Assembly (NCBI RefSeq): GCF_016892705.1
Contig: NZ_JAFEMB010000003.1
Location: 412,434-476,433, forward strand
Source: Microvirga pudoricolor
GTDB lineage: Bacteria; Pseudomonadota; Alphaproteobacteria; Rhizobiales; Beijerinckiaceae
Direction: 5' to 3'
Length of the DNA stretch: 64,000 nt
Shown here: one piece after another, positions 39,337 through 47,611 of the stretch
Layout of the letters: the number at the start of each line of letters is the position of its first letter
How positions within the stretch are numbered: the first letter of the stretch is position 1
Translations under genes and position numbers: made by a program
The notes under the pieces: model-generated
The model's input: only the letters and a program-made list of their open reading frames with translations
Told to the model about the DNA's origin: nothing
Databases searched by the model: none

Positions 39337-39495
39337 ATGACCACGAAAACTCGCCCAAGCCTGCCTAAAGGCAAGCCCAACAACGGCATCTCACAGTGGG
39401 ACAACGAGGGAGGCGCTCCTTCGTCCGGCGACCGGTTACGCAAGCAAGGCGGCAGGCCCCAAAAACTCGACAAGCCGGCCAAGAAGGCGTCCTGA
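39337..39495 (+). CDS. Very small basic hypothetical protein
   Basis: 52 residues (MTTKTRPSLPKGKPNNGISQ, then WDNEGGAPSS, RLRKQGGRP and a Lys-rich tail). AAGGA lies upstream. Basic and probably disordered, with codon use like the neighbours. Possibly nucleic-acid binding, judged only from charge. Confidence 0.5.
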   Translation: MTTKTRPSLPKGKPNNGISQWDNEGGAPSSGDRLRKQGGRPQKLDKPAKKAS

Positions 39496-39817
39496 CATCC
39501 CACCATATCCGACACGCATCCCTGACCTGCCGGTCTAGCACCAAGGCTCGACGTCGCTAAGGCCGGCTCATGAGGGTGATCGCGCCCGTCCTCGACTCTT
39601 CTCATGAGTTCGGACGTGGTTTGTAGCCCTAACAGCTCTCGCGCCGTCAGCCGCAGCCGCAGCCGCAGCCGCAGCCGGGGTGCCGATGCCACTTGCACCA
39701 AGTAAGGGGAGAGACGGGATCATCATTCCCCTCAGACATGACGTCCGAATTGAGGCTTCCTCTAACTCTGCGCCAACAACTCAGCCGCCGGGCGATTGTT
39801 GATCTTTGGAGGTCAGT
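39496..39817. other. Spacer with a (CAGCCG) microsatellite
   Basis: No gene on the plus strand. A minus-strand frame across it encodes a low-complexity Leu-Arg run made only by the repeat. Confidence 0.5.
39648..39677. repeat. Five tandem copies of CAGCCG
   Basis: Bases 39648-39677 are five perfect hexamers CAGCCG. It is a short GC-rich microsatellite between small genes, with no coding role seen on the plus strand. Confidence 0.85.
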
Positions 39818-40036
39818 ATGGCCCGAGGCTTGGTCTGCAAGCGATGCGCAGCGCTCCTGATTCGGGCTCTAGCCGTGGCTCGCAATACGGATCGGTTGAA
39901 AGAGTTGGTGCAAGGTTTCGATGACCTCGGTTATTCGAGCTTAGCCCTAACTCTATGGGAGAGCGCACGTCAGGGGGATCTTGAACAAGTAGGGCCTCAG
40001 GCGGAGATGATCAGCTTAGGCTGTACCAAGCGCTAG
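39818..40036 (+). CDS. Small hypothetical protein
   Basis: 72 residues. GGAGG lies 6 bases before the ATG at 39818. N-terminal Cys pair (VCKRCAALLIRAL), then helices (DRLKELVQGFDDLGY, LALTLWESARQGDLEQV). It may bind metal through the two Cys, but this is weak. The family is not recognised. Confidence 0.55.
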   Translation: MARGLVCKRCAALLIRALAVARNTDRLKELVQGFDDLGYSSLALTLWESARQGDLEQVGPQAEMISLGCTKR

Positions 40037-40241
40037 CGAGGGCGTTTGGTCTGGGTTGCGGGCGACCTGACCCGTACAACTGTCGTTTCAGCGCTCGTGG
40101 TAGGCAACTTAGTGCAACTACCTAAAACCTACCACCTTGCTCTGCGTTTGCTAGGCATGCTTCGACTAGAAATGAATTGTTGTTACAATAACTTGTGGGC
40201 ACTCCCGTCCAGAAGCAGCTGCTGTCAGCGAGGTTGGTTTG

Positions 40242-40667
40242 ATGCCCCGGTTCTACTTTGACGTTCGCGAGGGCAGGCGGTTCGCTCCTGATACCGAGGG
40301 GAGTGAGTTTGAAAGCTTGGATGCGGCCGAGCACAAGGCTGCGACCGTCGCAGCGGACATTGGGCGGGACATGCTGCCCAAGGGCGACGCCCGCCAGATT
40401 ACGGTTGAGATGAAGAACGAGCGGCATCAGCGACTACTGACCGTCACGGTTTCCATGGAAATCCACCGGGTTGTCCCAGAGCCCGCGGTGAGTAAAGCCG
40501 CCATCTACAGGGACCAAGCGCGGAGTATCAGGCAGGTCGCCGCATGGGTTTCCGGTCAGGCTGATCGCACCCAGCTTCTGCAAAGAGCCGAGCATTTCGA
40601 GGCCCAGGCGGAGGCGGCGGAGCGTCTAGTGCTCATTGACGATCCAGAGCCCGAGAACGGAGCGTAA
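40242..40667 (+). CDS. DUF6894-like protein (first of three)
   Basis: 141 residues from ATG 40242. The start PRFYFDVREGRRFAPDTEGSE has the DUF6894 pattern (MPRYFF-x-V-x-DG, then D-x-x-G-x-E). The middle is a strand-rich segment (ITVEMKNERHQRLLTVTVSME), and the C-terminal extension IYRDQARSIRQVAAW, then RTQLLQRAEHFEAQA, is shared with the next gene. Function unknown; the domain is often found in multiple copies in Methylobacteriaceae. Confidence 0.8.
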   Translation: MPRFYFDVREGRRFAPDTEGSEFESLDAAEHKAATVAADIGRDMLPKGDARQITVEMKNERHQRLLTVTVSMEIHRVVPEPAVSKAAIYRDQARSIRQVAAWVSGQADRTQLLQRAEHFEAQAEAAERLVLIDDPEPENGA

Positions 40668-40824
40668 CGCTGATAAGACCGCCTTTTTCGCAGAAGCCCC
40701 TTTCCGAAACTCCAGGGAACCCAAGTCCCTTGCGTCCACCGTTTTTGCCATAGCTAACTTTGATAGCCGTCTATAGAACGGCCGCTTTGCTTCTATGTTG
40801 CTATAGACTATGGGAGGAAAGCTG

Positions 40825-41256
40825 TTGACTTGGTTTTATTTCGATGTCCGCAATGGCATATGGTTTGCCCCGGACACCGAAGGCTCCGAGTTAGCCTCCC
40901 TGGGCGAGGCCGAGCGAGAGGCTGCCCGTTGCGCAGCTGACTTCGAACAGGATCTTCTGCCTGAGGGCAGTACACGGGGGGTCACGGTCGAGGTCAAGAA
41001 CGAGCATTATCAGCGAATGCTCACGGTCACAGTGACGTTGACGGTTCACCAGGTGGCTTTGGAACCCGTGACCCTGCCAACATCGATCTATCGCGACCGC
41101 GCCCGCAGCACCCGCCTGGTGGCTGATTGGACCTCCAATCAGATTGATCGGGCCCAGCTTCTGCGACGCGCCGAGCATTGCGACGCACTGGCACAAACTG
41201 AGGAGCACGAGAGACAGGATCAGGGTGTATCTCATGCACCAGAAGTCCGTCCTTAA
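40825..41256 (+). CDS. DUF6894-like protein (second of three)
   Basis: About 143 residues, paralogue of the gene at 40242: TWFYFDVRNGIWFAPDTEGSE at the start and IYRDRARSTRLVADW, then RAQLLRRAEHCDALAQ, at the end. TTG 40825 is preferred because GGAGG lies 7 bases upstream and it aligns the N-terminus with its neighbour; ATG 40810 would place that GGAGG inside the gene. Function unknown. Confidence 0.78.
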   Translation: MTWFYFDVRNGIWFAPDTEGSELASLGEAEREAARCAADFEQDLLPEGSTRGVTVEVKNEHYQRMLTVTVTLTVHQVALEPVTLPTSIYRDRARSTRLVADWTSNQIDRAQLLRRAEHCDALAQTEEHERQDQGVSHAPEVRP

Positions 41257-41430
41257 GTCCGATGCGCGCCTCAGCTTGCGTCGCCATGATAGGACTGGGT
41301 GCGCACTTAGAGCTTTATCGCGTGCTACAGGATCGGGATTGGGCTATACAGGGATATCGTCTGCCGACTTATTCGGGCGCAGACGCTTGAGAGACACGAC
41401 CGTGCTCCCGCCTCGTTGCTGGAGTGCTCT

Positions 41431-41694
41431 ATGCCTCGATACTTTTTCCACGTGACTGACGGCTCTTCTCCCCGCGATAGTTCGGGCACGGAGCTTCTCG
41501 ACATCTACACCGCTCAGGCTCCGGCCATTCGCTTCAGCGGCGAGATCCTACGTGAGATGGGAGCTAGGTTCTGGAACGGCATGGAGTGGAAGCTCGAAGT
41601 GACAGACGAGCAGGGAAGGATCCTGTTTGTCCTTCGGTTTTCAGCAGAGGAACGCTCGGATCTTCCAGCCTCGCCCGAGAACGGTAAGCCTTAG
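41431..41694 (+). CDS. DUF6894 protein (third of three, short form)
   Basis: 87 residues, only the core domain: MPRYFFHVTDGSSPRDSSGTE, then helix (APAIRFSGEILREMG) and strands (WKLEVTDEQGRILFVLRFSA). It lacks the C-terminal extension of its two neighbours. Its end overlaps the convergent Crp-type gene by four bases. Confidence 0.85.
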   Translation: MPRYFFHVTDGSSPRDSSGTELLDIYTAQAPAIRFSGEILREMGARFWNGMEWKLEVTDEQGRILFVLRFSAEERSDLPASPENGKP

Positions 41695-42422
41695 ACGCTG
41701 TGCGGAGTTGTGCCATTGCGCTTGGGCAGATGAAGGTAATTAGGATTAAAACCACTGAAGGTCTTAAGCCTTGGGATGTCCAGAATGACCAAGTTCGATC
41801 CCTTGAAGGTAATCAGGCCGTCTGCCCGCAGACGCTGGAGCACCCGGTTCACGTGAACACTGGAAAGGCCCATTGTATCGCCGATCTCGTGCTGGGTGAT
41901 AGGCAATTCATATTGGCCACCTTGGGTCAGCCCCACCGTTTCAAGTCGCAGCAGCAGTTCGCACAGGAGGTGGGCAATCCGCTGCTCGGCCGGGCGTGCC
42001 CCGATATTGACCAGCCACTCCCGCAGCGTGGCCTCATCGACCAGAGCGGCCCACCACATCGCTCGGGCGATGGCCGGCCGCTCCATCAGCTCAAGGATCT
42101 GAGGCCGATGGATTTGAACCACCTGACACTGTGACAGCGTGGCGATGGAGTGGTCCATCTCTTTCAGAATGAAGACGTGAAGGTCGCAGAAGTCGCCGGG
42201 CACGAGGTATGCCATGATCTGGCGGGTACCATCCGGAAGGATCTTGTAGCGACAGGCAAAGCCTACAAGGATCAATTGCACGACGGTGGGGGCGTCACCT
42301 TCGTGGATAAGATCTAGCCGGGGCCCAATCACCTGCGGAGACCTGACAAGACTATCTAGGAGGCGCTTATCAGCTTCGGGCAGAGGCTCGAAGGCTTCGA
42401 GCTTATCAAGCAGGGGGTTCAT
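41691..42422 (-). CDS. Crp/Fnr-family transcriptional regulator
   Basis: 243 residues, intact. The cyclic-nucleotide-like beta-barrel (DLIHEGDAPTVVQLILVGFACRY, RQIMAYLVPGDFCDLH) is followed by the dimerisation helix and HTH (QHEIGDTMGLSSVHVNRVLQRLRADGLI). No Fnr-type Cys cluster is visible at the N-terminus, so it is not an obvious oxygen sensor. This subfamily is greatly expanded in Methylobacteriaceae. It faces the DUF6894 genes. Confidence 0.92.
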   Translation of the reverse strand: MNPLLDKLEAFEPLPEADKRLLDSLVRSPQVIGPRLDLIHEGDAPTVVQLILVGFACRYKILPDGTRQIMAYLVPGDFCDLHVFILKEMDHSIATLSQCQVVQIHRPQILELMERPAIARAMWWAALVDEATLREWLVNIGARPAEQRIAHLLCELLLRLETVGLTQGGQYELPITQHEIGDTMGLSSVHVNRVLQRLRADGLITFKGSNLVILDIPRLKTFSGFNPNYLHLPKRNGTTPHSV

Positions 42423-42896
42423 TCTTGGACGATGTCCTCAAAAGCTGTTAGGTCATAAAGGTAAGGTAATTCCAAGGACACGATCAAGCATCGTCGCACT
42501 TATTTGGTTAAGTGCGGAAGTTGTCCGAGGAACTTATTCTTCTCTGTCAACCCTGGCGTTGAGCCACATAGCCATCTCGCGGCAGTTTTCGGTGTGAGCG
42601 GCGGCGCAGAAGATCAAGCTAAAGAGCCCCGTTTGGCTAAAGTGTAACAAAATTACGGCCCCGGCCAAATCTTTATTACTGCTCAAATGGATGGGAAGTG
42701 TGAAGCTTGCCTCAGCCGTTTCTGCCGATTCCTTCTGGTATAGCCCAGCTTTACCTAGGTTAGTGCGCCCAGGAGTTTCGCGTTTTAATCAGAATATGCA
42801 GGACTGATTGCATCCAAGTCCTACGCCTAGGTTTTTGCTGTCCTATTCCTGCAGGAGCCTAAGCTTTTAATCCGATGGATCGCGTCCGGAACTCCA
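42423..42896. other. Spacer upstream of the Crp-type gene
   Basis: 474 bases without a supported gene. It probably contains divergent promoters for the regulator and the gene at 42897. No clear Fnr box (TTGAT-N4-ATCAA) was seen. Confidence 0.4.
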
Positions 42897-43190
42897 ATGA
42901 CAGAGCAAACTCGCTACCGCCATATAACTCGTACCGTGTCAGCAAGAGATATGGCCGAAGCCACTCTTACATTCATTCGTTCGGACGATGTCCGCCTTGC
43001 CGTCTTCCTAGAACAGAGCGCGCTATCGGATCGTGATATCGAAAACAATGACCTGTCTCACAGGATTATCATACGTGTCCTGCAGTATCTGATCGATAAT
43101 GCTGACTTACGCCGGGAGTGCGTTCGCAACGGCGTATTCCGGTCGATATCATACAAGGCGCAACTCGGCTTGCCGACCTTACTGCATTAA
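42897..43190 (+). CDS. Hypothetical protein
   Basis: 97 residues. Mostly helical (SARDMAEATLTFIRSDDVRLAVFLEQSAL, LSHRIIIRVLQYLIDNADLRREC). No signal peptide. The ribosome site is weak (GGAA). The family is not recognised. Confidence 0.5.
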   Translation: MTEQTRYRHITRTVSARDMAEATLTFIRSDDVRLAVFLEQSALSDRDIENNDLSHRIIIRVLQYLIDNADLRRECVRNGVFRSISYKAQLGLPTLLH

Positions 43191-43193
43191 GCC

Positions 43194-43547
43194 CTAGCGA
43201 AATACGCAGGGCTGCCAAGCCAGCCGACCGTCAACTAAGCCTGCCGGGATTAAGACACCGAAGAAGCCGAGCAGCGCCAAGGCATCAATCCAGCCCCGCC
43301 TAGGGACCCGGCGAGGCACTCTATAGGCTACGTAGAAGGCACCTAGCAGGCCTGACCCGACAAGGAGAAAGAACAGCCTTTCCCGTACGACCGTCACGCC
43401 GTAGTATAGGCCTACGACAGCTACAGACAGGATGGCATTAGCCAGGAGAGACTTGCGTTCAAAAAGGAAGGCCATGAGCCGTGCCAGCATGGGCCCCGAG
43501 CTAGGCGCGTCCTGCGGTGTCAGCAGGATCGAGAATAGCCATTCCAC
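43194..43547 (-). CDS. Small multi-pass membrane protein (operon gene 3)
   Basis: 117 residues, GTG start 43547 placed 3 bases after the previous stop. Three hydrophobic segments (SLLANAILSVAVVGLYYGVTV, RLFFLLVGSGLLGAFYVAY, WIDALALLGFFGVLIPAGLV) separated by Arg-rich loops. Inner membrane; function unknown. Last gene of a tightly packed three-gene unit. Confidence 0.65.
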   Translation of the reverse strand: MEWLFSILLTPQDAPSSGPMLARLMAFLFERKSLLANAILSVAVVGLYYGVTVVRERLFFLLVGSGLLGAFYVAYRVPRRVPRRGWIDALALLGFFGVLIPAGLVDGRLAWQPCVFR

Positions 43548-43550
43548 GGA

Positions 43551-43784
43551 TCAGGCCGCCGGCACGAGGGTCTGCTCCCGGTCGTCATCCGAGCCGGCGC
43601 ACCAGATGTTCTGGCTGTCGCCACCGACAGGGGAGGCGAGGGAGGGTTCCAGGTCCCACCAATCCTCAAGGTCCACATCCCTGTCGAGTTGATCGATGAT
43701 ATCGATAGCCTGCTGGATCAGGCTCTCGGCATAGAACCGCCACTTGAGATACTGGTCCGGCGTCATTTGTTTGAAAGGAGCCAT
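43551..43784 (-). CDS. Small conserved hypothetical protein (operon gene 2)
   Basis: 77 residues. AGGAG overlapping the end of the previous gene serves as ribosome site. A helical start (TPDQYLKWRFYAESLIQQAIDIIDQLD) is followed by an acidic tail LEDWWDLEPSLASP, then WCAGSDDDRE; the EPSL and DDRE blocks recur in short alphaproteobacterial proteins of unknown role. Confidence 0.65.
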   Translation of the reverse strand: MAPFKQMTPDQYLKWRFYAESLIQQAIDIIDQLDRDVDLEDWWDLEPSLASPVGGDSQNIWCAGSDDDREQTLVPAA

Positions 43785-43785
43785 G

Positions 43786-44196
43786 TCACTCCTGCCGGCC
43801 TAGGAAGCGGGCGAGGGATTCCCACGTGCGGAGGGAGGCGAGGCTGGAACTGCTGCGGCCTGCCGTACGTTCGTGCCTCCGCAATTGCTTGCGTACGTAC
43901 TTATGTAATTCATGCACTCCAGTTGTCGTGGTGGGAACTGTCGAGAGAACGCTTCGGAAGGAGTAATATGCTTCCCATTCCATCCTATAGTGCCAGCTGT
44001 CTAGGACAGAGAGGCTGCATTCCTCTGTCTTAAGGCCCGATGCCAGGACATGGCTCTGCAGCTCGGTGCAGGCTGTCATCGCGGCATCGAGGCGGGCGAC
44101 AGCGAGTTGATGATTGCGGATGGCCCGGTGGGTGGGGTCGGGCCGATTGAGCACAGCCCCCTTGCGGCTGATCCATTTGCAGGCGCTCTGGATCAT
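43786..44196 (-). CDS. Hypothetical protein (operon gene 1)
   Basis: 136 residues. Helical (HRAIRNHQLAVARLDAAMTACTELQ, TGVHELHKYVRKQLRRHER) with a basic C-terminal part. One base separates its stop from the next start, so the three minus-strand genes are translated as a unit. The family is not recognised. Confidence 0.6.
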   Translation of the reverse strand: MIQSACKWISRKGAVLNRPDPTHRAIRNHQLAVARLDAAMTACTELQSHVLASGLKTEECSLSVLDSWHYRMEWEAYYSFRSVLSTVPTTTTGVHELHKYVRKQLRRHERTAGRSSSSLASLRTWESLARFLGRQE

Positions 44197-44428
44197 GCCG
44201 GCTGTCCATTTGGAGTGCCGACAATGCGCTCGGTAAAACGTTCAAGCGCATCACCATCCCAATCTAAATCCTCACCCGTTCCATATTAAAACGGAGGCTG
44301 CTTTGCGCTTGGCGATCTCAGCCAGAGCACGTACACCCTCTCGACTTAGGCCTAGGGATCTCTACGCTCATCATAAGGCGAGTCCCAATTTTGCTTTGTT
44401 CAGGCGGAGCATTTGTTTTACTCTGGCC

Positions 44429-44632
44429 TCAGTGAAAGCACCGAAAAAGCATCGCTTGTTTGACAAGTACCAGTTTGTCGAGCTTCCTGGCTTCGACGCC
44501 CAAGCGATTTGCCCACTCGTCAAGAGCTGATGAGTAGTGTCGAGCAACAAGCCGGGTTTGGTCCGGCACCCGGGTCTTTAGCTGGATAAGTTCGCCTAAA
44601 GCCTCGGTGAACAAGGCTCGATCAATCGACAT
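44429..44632 (-). CDS. Small hypothetical protein
   Basis: 67 residues from ATG 44632, preceded by GGGAGGTGTCGAC. Helical (DRALFTEALGELIQLKTRV, TRLVARHYSSALDEWANRLG). It resembles small DNA-region proteins of no known function. The ATG at 44650 is an alternative. Confidence 0.55.
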   Translation of the reverse strand: MSIDRALFTEALGELIQLKTRVPDQTRLVARHYSSALDEWANRLGVEARKLDKLVLVKQAMLFRCFH

Positions 44633-44741
44633 GTCGACACCTCCCAGCACGTTTCTAGCCTGAGTAGGATCAGTGGCTCTAAAACAGGCGAACCCTATCT
44701 CAGGTTTCGCTGCCCACAGGGCGGCGCTCCGAACATGGGGG

Positions 44742-44963
44742 TCAGGGGCGGGATCGACCCTCCAGCTCCAGAGGTGGGGTGCACGATCCGATCATCTTCT
44801 CGTTGTGCCAGAGCTGAACCCGCCTCGTTTGTGCAAGACTGCAGGCCCACTCACGCGCTTGCATCTCACTGTCCCAGACGAGAGTTTCTACTGTCGCAAG
44901 TCCGGTCGATGGATCCGTGATGACAGCTTGGTAGGGTTGGTTGGGCTTCGATGTGTCGATCAT
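44742..44963 (-). CDS. Small hypothetical protein
   Basis: 73 residues. GAGGTGCACC precedes the ATG. Beta-rich start (YQAVITDPSTGLATVETLVW), then helix (SEMQAREWACSLAQ) and strand (RRVQLWHNEKMIG): a compact alpha/beta fold with Trp-rich strands. Function unknown. Confidence 0.55.
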   Translation of the reverse strand: MIDTSKPNQPYQAVITDPSTGLATVETLVWDSEMQAREWACSLAQTRRVQLWHNEKMIGSCTPPLELEGRSRP

Positions 44964-45378
44964 GGTGCACCTCAGAGCCTAGGGCCCTTCGAGGTGCAGG
45001 ATTGCGCCCAAAGGTCAGTGGTCGACTAAGGAGCCACTGGTCTAGTGCATATGGGGAGCCTGAGCACGATTATAAAGTGCTAAATACTTGCCGGGCCAAC
45101 TGTGACTGCGAGCCACCGCCAGGATTGCAAAGCCGCTAATGTTCAGATGGCTATTGGCAGCGACGGTGTCGCAGGCAAATCTTCAAGCGTCTGAGATGGA
45201 AGTCCCAAGTCTTCACTATTCCCAGGAAGGTCACTCATTCCCAAAGGCGAAACCCCAACAGGCTCCTGATTAGCCGGAAGTCATTCACCGGAAGGGGACA
45301 GGATAGGCTCAGGGCCCAGAGCTGGACACCGAGCTGTGGCTGGGAGGGCGCATTAAACATGTCAGACCTGGAGCGAAC
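44964..45378. other. Spacer without a recognisable gene
   Basis: 415 bases; no domain-like reading frame. It probably carries the promoter of the gene at 45379. Confidence 0.4.
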
Positions 45379-46121
45379 GTGTCGGATTTCTATTTAAGAA
45401 TCCGCTTCCACGGGGTCCATTCCCCTAACCCCAAGGAATCCGTTTGTCCTAAACTCGCTGCCGGAATGGTTTCCTTCGATATTTTATCGGGGGCAGAGGC
45501 GGCAATGGACGAGGAGGACGAAGTTAACCTGCTGGCTGACTTCGAAGTGCACATTGCCGAGATCGACAACGACTGGCCATCCGAAGGGCTCGTCCATGAA
45601 ATCAAGGGCACCATCAAGGTCATCAACGAGGCCGTGGAGGACCAAGAGAGGACCGTGAGGTGGCTAAGGGCGCACCTGTTCAATATCGAGAGTCTGGTCA
45701 ACCGCCGCGTCCATCTCATGGAGCCCTATGACATGCGGTCCCAGCACCTTCAGGACACACTCCTGGAGCTGTTCGATCTGGACGAATACGAGTTCAAGCC
45801 GACGGTTGTCAGGAAGACAGGGTTCGACATCCCGAAGTCATTGGTTGGTACCTGCACATCTCGATGCTGTACCTCAATAGGCAGGAGCAAGGGAAAAGGC
45901 GGGGCGTGAGCGCTATAAACTTGCTGCGGCGCTACGCAGAGCGACTGAGCCTCCTCGTATCAGCACAGGCATTCCCGGAAGAACCTGAACACATGGAGAA
46001 GAGGCCAACCTCGCAGGAGATGGCGGCCCTTGCCCGGTATTACCTCAGTGAGAAGTCTCTGCGATTTAAACAGCTCGGCCGCCTGGATCGAGGTTGGCTC
46101 GTCGCCAACTGGTCCATTTGA
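45379..46121 (+). pseudogene. Hypothetical gene split by a frameshift near 45850
   Basis: The first part starts at GTG 45379 after GGAGCGAAC (SDFYLRIRFHGVHSPNP to FDIPKSLVG). After about 45845 that frame becomes Cys/Ser/Arg-rich and ends at 45909. The neighbouring frame instead continues sensibly (WYLHISMLYLNRQEQGKRRG to TAG-free end at 46121). Together they read as one protein of about 246 residues. Either the gene is broken, the assembly has an error, or two overlapping genes exist (ATG 45864 could start the second). Function unknown. Confidence 0.55.
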
Positions 46122-46182
46122 ATGGTAGAAGGCTATCGTGCTCGGATCAACGCTGTCAGCGTCTGGGCCTTAGGAGCACCGG

Positions 46183-46692
46183 ATGCAGGCGTACCAGTTT
46201 CTCACGAGAGCAATCTTTGGCGCCGTCAGCCTAGTTCTGATGGCAGTTGCTCTCGGGCTCATCATCTATGCTGGACTACAGCAGGCTGACGCCTTTAGCG
46301 CGCCTGACAGAGATATTGGCCAAGCCCTCCTGGACTGCGTTGGCTACATGGTCATCGCTGTCGCAATCTTTGAGGTTGCTAAATACATCTTGGAAGAAGA
46401 GGTCATCGACCCCACCCAGATGCGCAATGCCGGCCAAGCCCGACGATCCATTACCAAGTTCGTCTCAACCATTAGCATCGCCATTTTCCTTGAGGCACTC
46501 GTGGCGGTGTTTCAGACCAGCAAGGGTCCGGATATCTCCATGATGCTTTACCCCACTCTCCTGTTGTTGAGCGGAGTTGCGATGGTGGTTGGCCTTGGCG
46601 TTTACCAAAAGCTCAGTACAGCCGCGGAAGGAGAGGTCCGCAAATCACCGGAGGCAGCGGCTGAAGAGAAGGCTGAACTCGACAGGTTCTGA
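46183..46692 (+). CDS. Inner-membrane protein of unknown function
   Basis: 169 residues with four hydrophobic helices (FGAVSLVLMAVALGLIIYAGL, LLDCVGYMVIAVAIFEVAKYIL, STISIAIFLEALVAVFQ, LYPTLLLLSGVAMVVGLGVY), an acidic loop after helix 2 (EEEVIDP) and an Ala/Glu-rich cytoplasmic tail. No transporter motif is seen. It follows the frameshifted gene by 61 bases. Confidence 0.75.
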   Translation: MQAYQFLTRAIFGAVSLVLMAVALGLIIYAGLQQADAFSAPDRDIGQALLDCVGYMVIAVAIFEVAKYILEEEVIDPTQMRNAGQARRSITKFVSTISIAIFLEALVAVFQTSKGPDISMMLYPTLLLLSGVAMVVGLGVYQKLSTAAEGEVRKSPEAAAEEKAELDRF

Positions 46693-46766
46693 AACGTCAC
46701 AACGCTCCTCACACCCACCCATTGACTAACGCCAGGCGGGATGCGGGTCACGCGTTCACGCCCATT

Positions 46767-47126
46767 CTATCGAGAAAAGGGTGGTTCACTGGTGCGGAGT
46801 ATGTCGTCCAGAAGGAAGGCCATCTTCTGCGCCAGCCGGCGGCGGACGATGGTGTCGTCAACGTCGAGTTCCAGCACCCGCGCCTCGCGGGCGGGCATCT
46901 CCTCCTTCAGATGATCCGCGACGAGACCTGAGAGTTCCTCATCGGTCGGCGGGCGGCCCCACTGGCGCGTCCACATTCCCTTGAGCCACTCGGCATCGGC
47001 GGCGGTCATGCGGATGACGGGCAGCGGCTGGATCTCCTGCCGAGCAGTCCCGAAGGCGGAATAGGCCGCAAACAACAGTCCGCCCAGCACAACGAAGTGC
47101 AGGAGCGGTTCCTTCAGCGGCCTCAT
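46767..47126 (-). pseudogene. Truncated PpiC-type peptidyl-prolyl isomerase, N-terminal part only
   Basis: 119 residues. The membrane anchor (LLHFVVLGGLLFAAYSAFG) and the segment VIRMTAADAEWLKGMWTRQWG, PPTDEELSGLVADHLKEEM and DDTIVRRRLAQKMAFLLDD match the N-terminus of exported PpiC/SurA-like isomerases of about 280-300 residues in alphaproteobacteria. The catalytic parvulin domain is absent, as the frame stops after a short unrelated tail. Probably a remnant. Confidence 0.65.
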
Positions 47127-47611
47127 GGATCACACTCCTGGCTGCCTCTACTGTGACTACATTGTAGGCTTTTGCTTGTCCGTTTGGTGCACCGGCTTGG
47201 CAATTCCGGACAGTCATCAGGGTTCTTGTCCTGACGGGGCTGGGTGCCCTCGGGGGCGATCACATCTAAATCATCCTCACGTGCTTGCCTGTCGCCGAGG
47301 TTTCCTTTGGCACCTGGGGACGCCTCTACTGCCAGGGCCAACCACGGGCAGGCGCTTGCAACGCGGAGGTGTCGTCGTGGCACAGCAGCGACCCTAGGCA
47401 AATGTCTGCTCTAGCGTTCGGATCGGACGTTCAGACCGAATACGAGCGTTTAGGTTCCATAAGATAAATTATGCGAATTATTATTCCGTTACAATTCAGA
47501 GTTCTTTAGATCTACATGTTGTTGGCCTAGGTTGGCTCAATTTTCGAACGGGAGGCATCCTTTTACCCTCGCAATTTGATGATCTAAGTCAGTCTGCGTC
47601 CGGGTGGACCT
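47127..47611. other. Spacer marking the right edge of the accessory region
   Basis: 485 bases with no supported gene; AT-rich around 47460-47540. Beyond it the gene content changes to ordinary transporter and catabolic operons. Confidence 0.4.

Noticed and set aside
39276..39701. Minus-strand frame with a run of Leu-Arg repeats
   Set aside because: The repeat comes from the (CAGCCG) microsatellite; the rest has no protein character.
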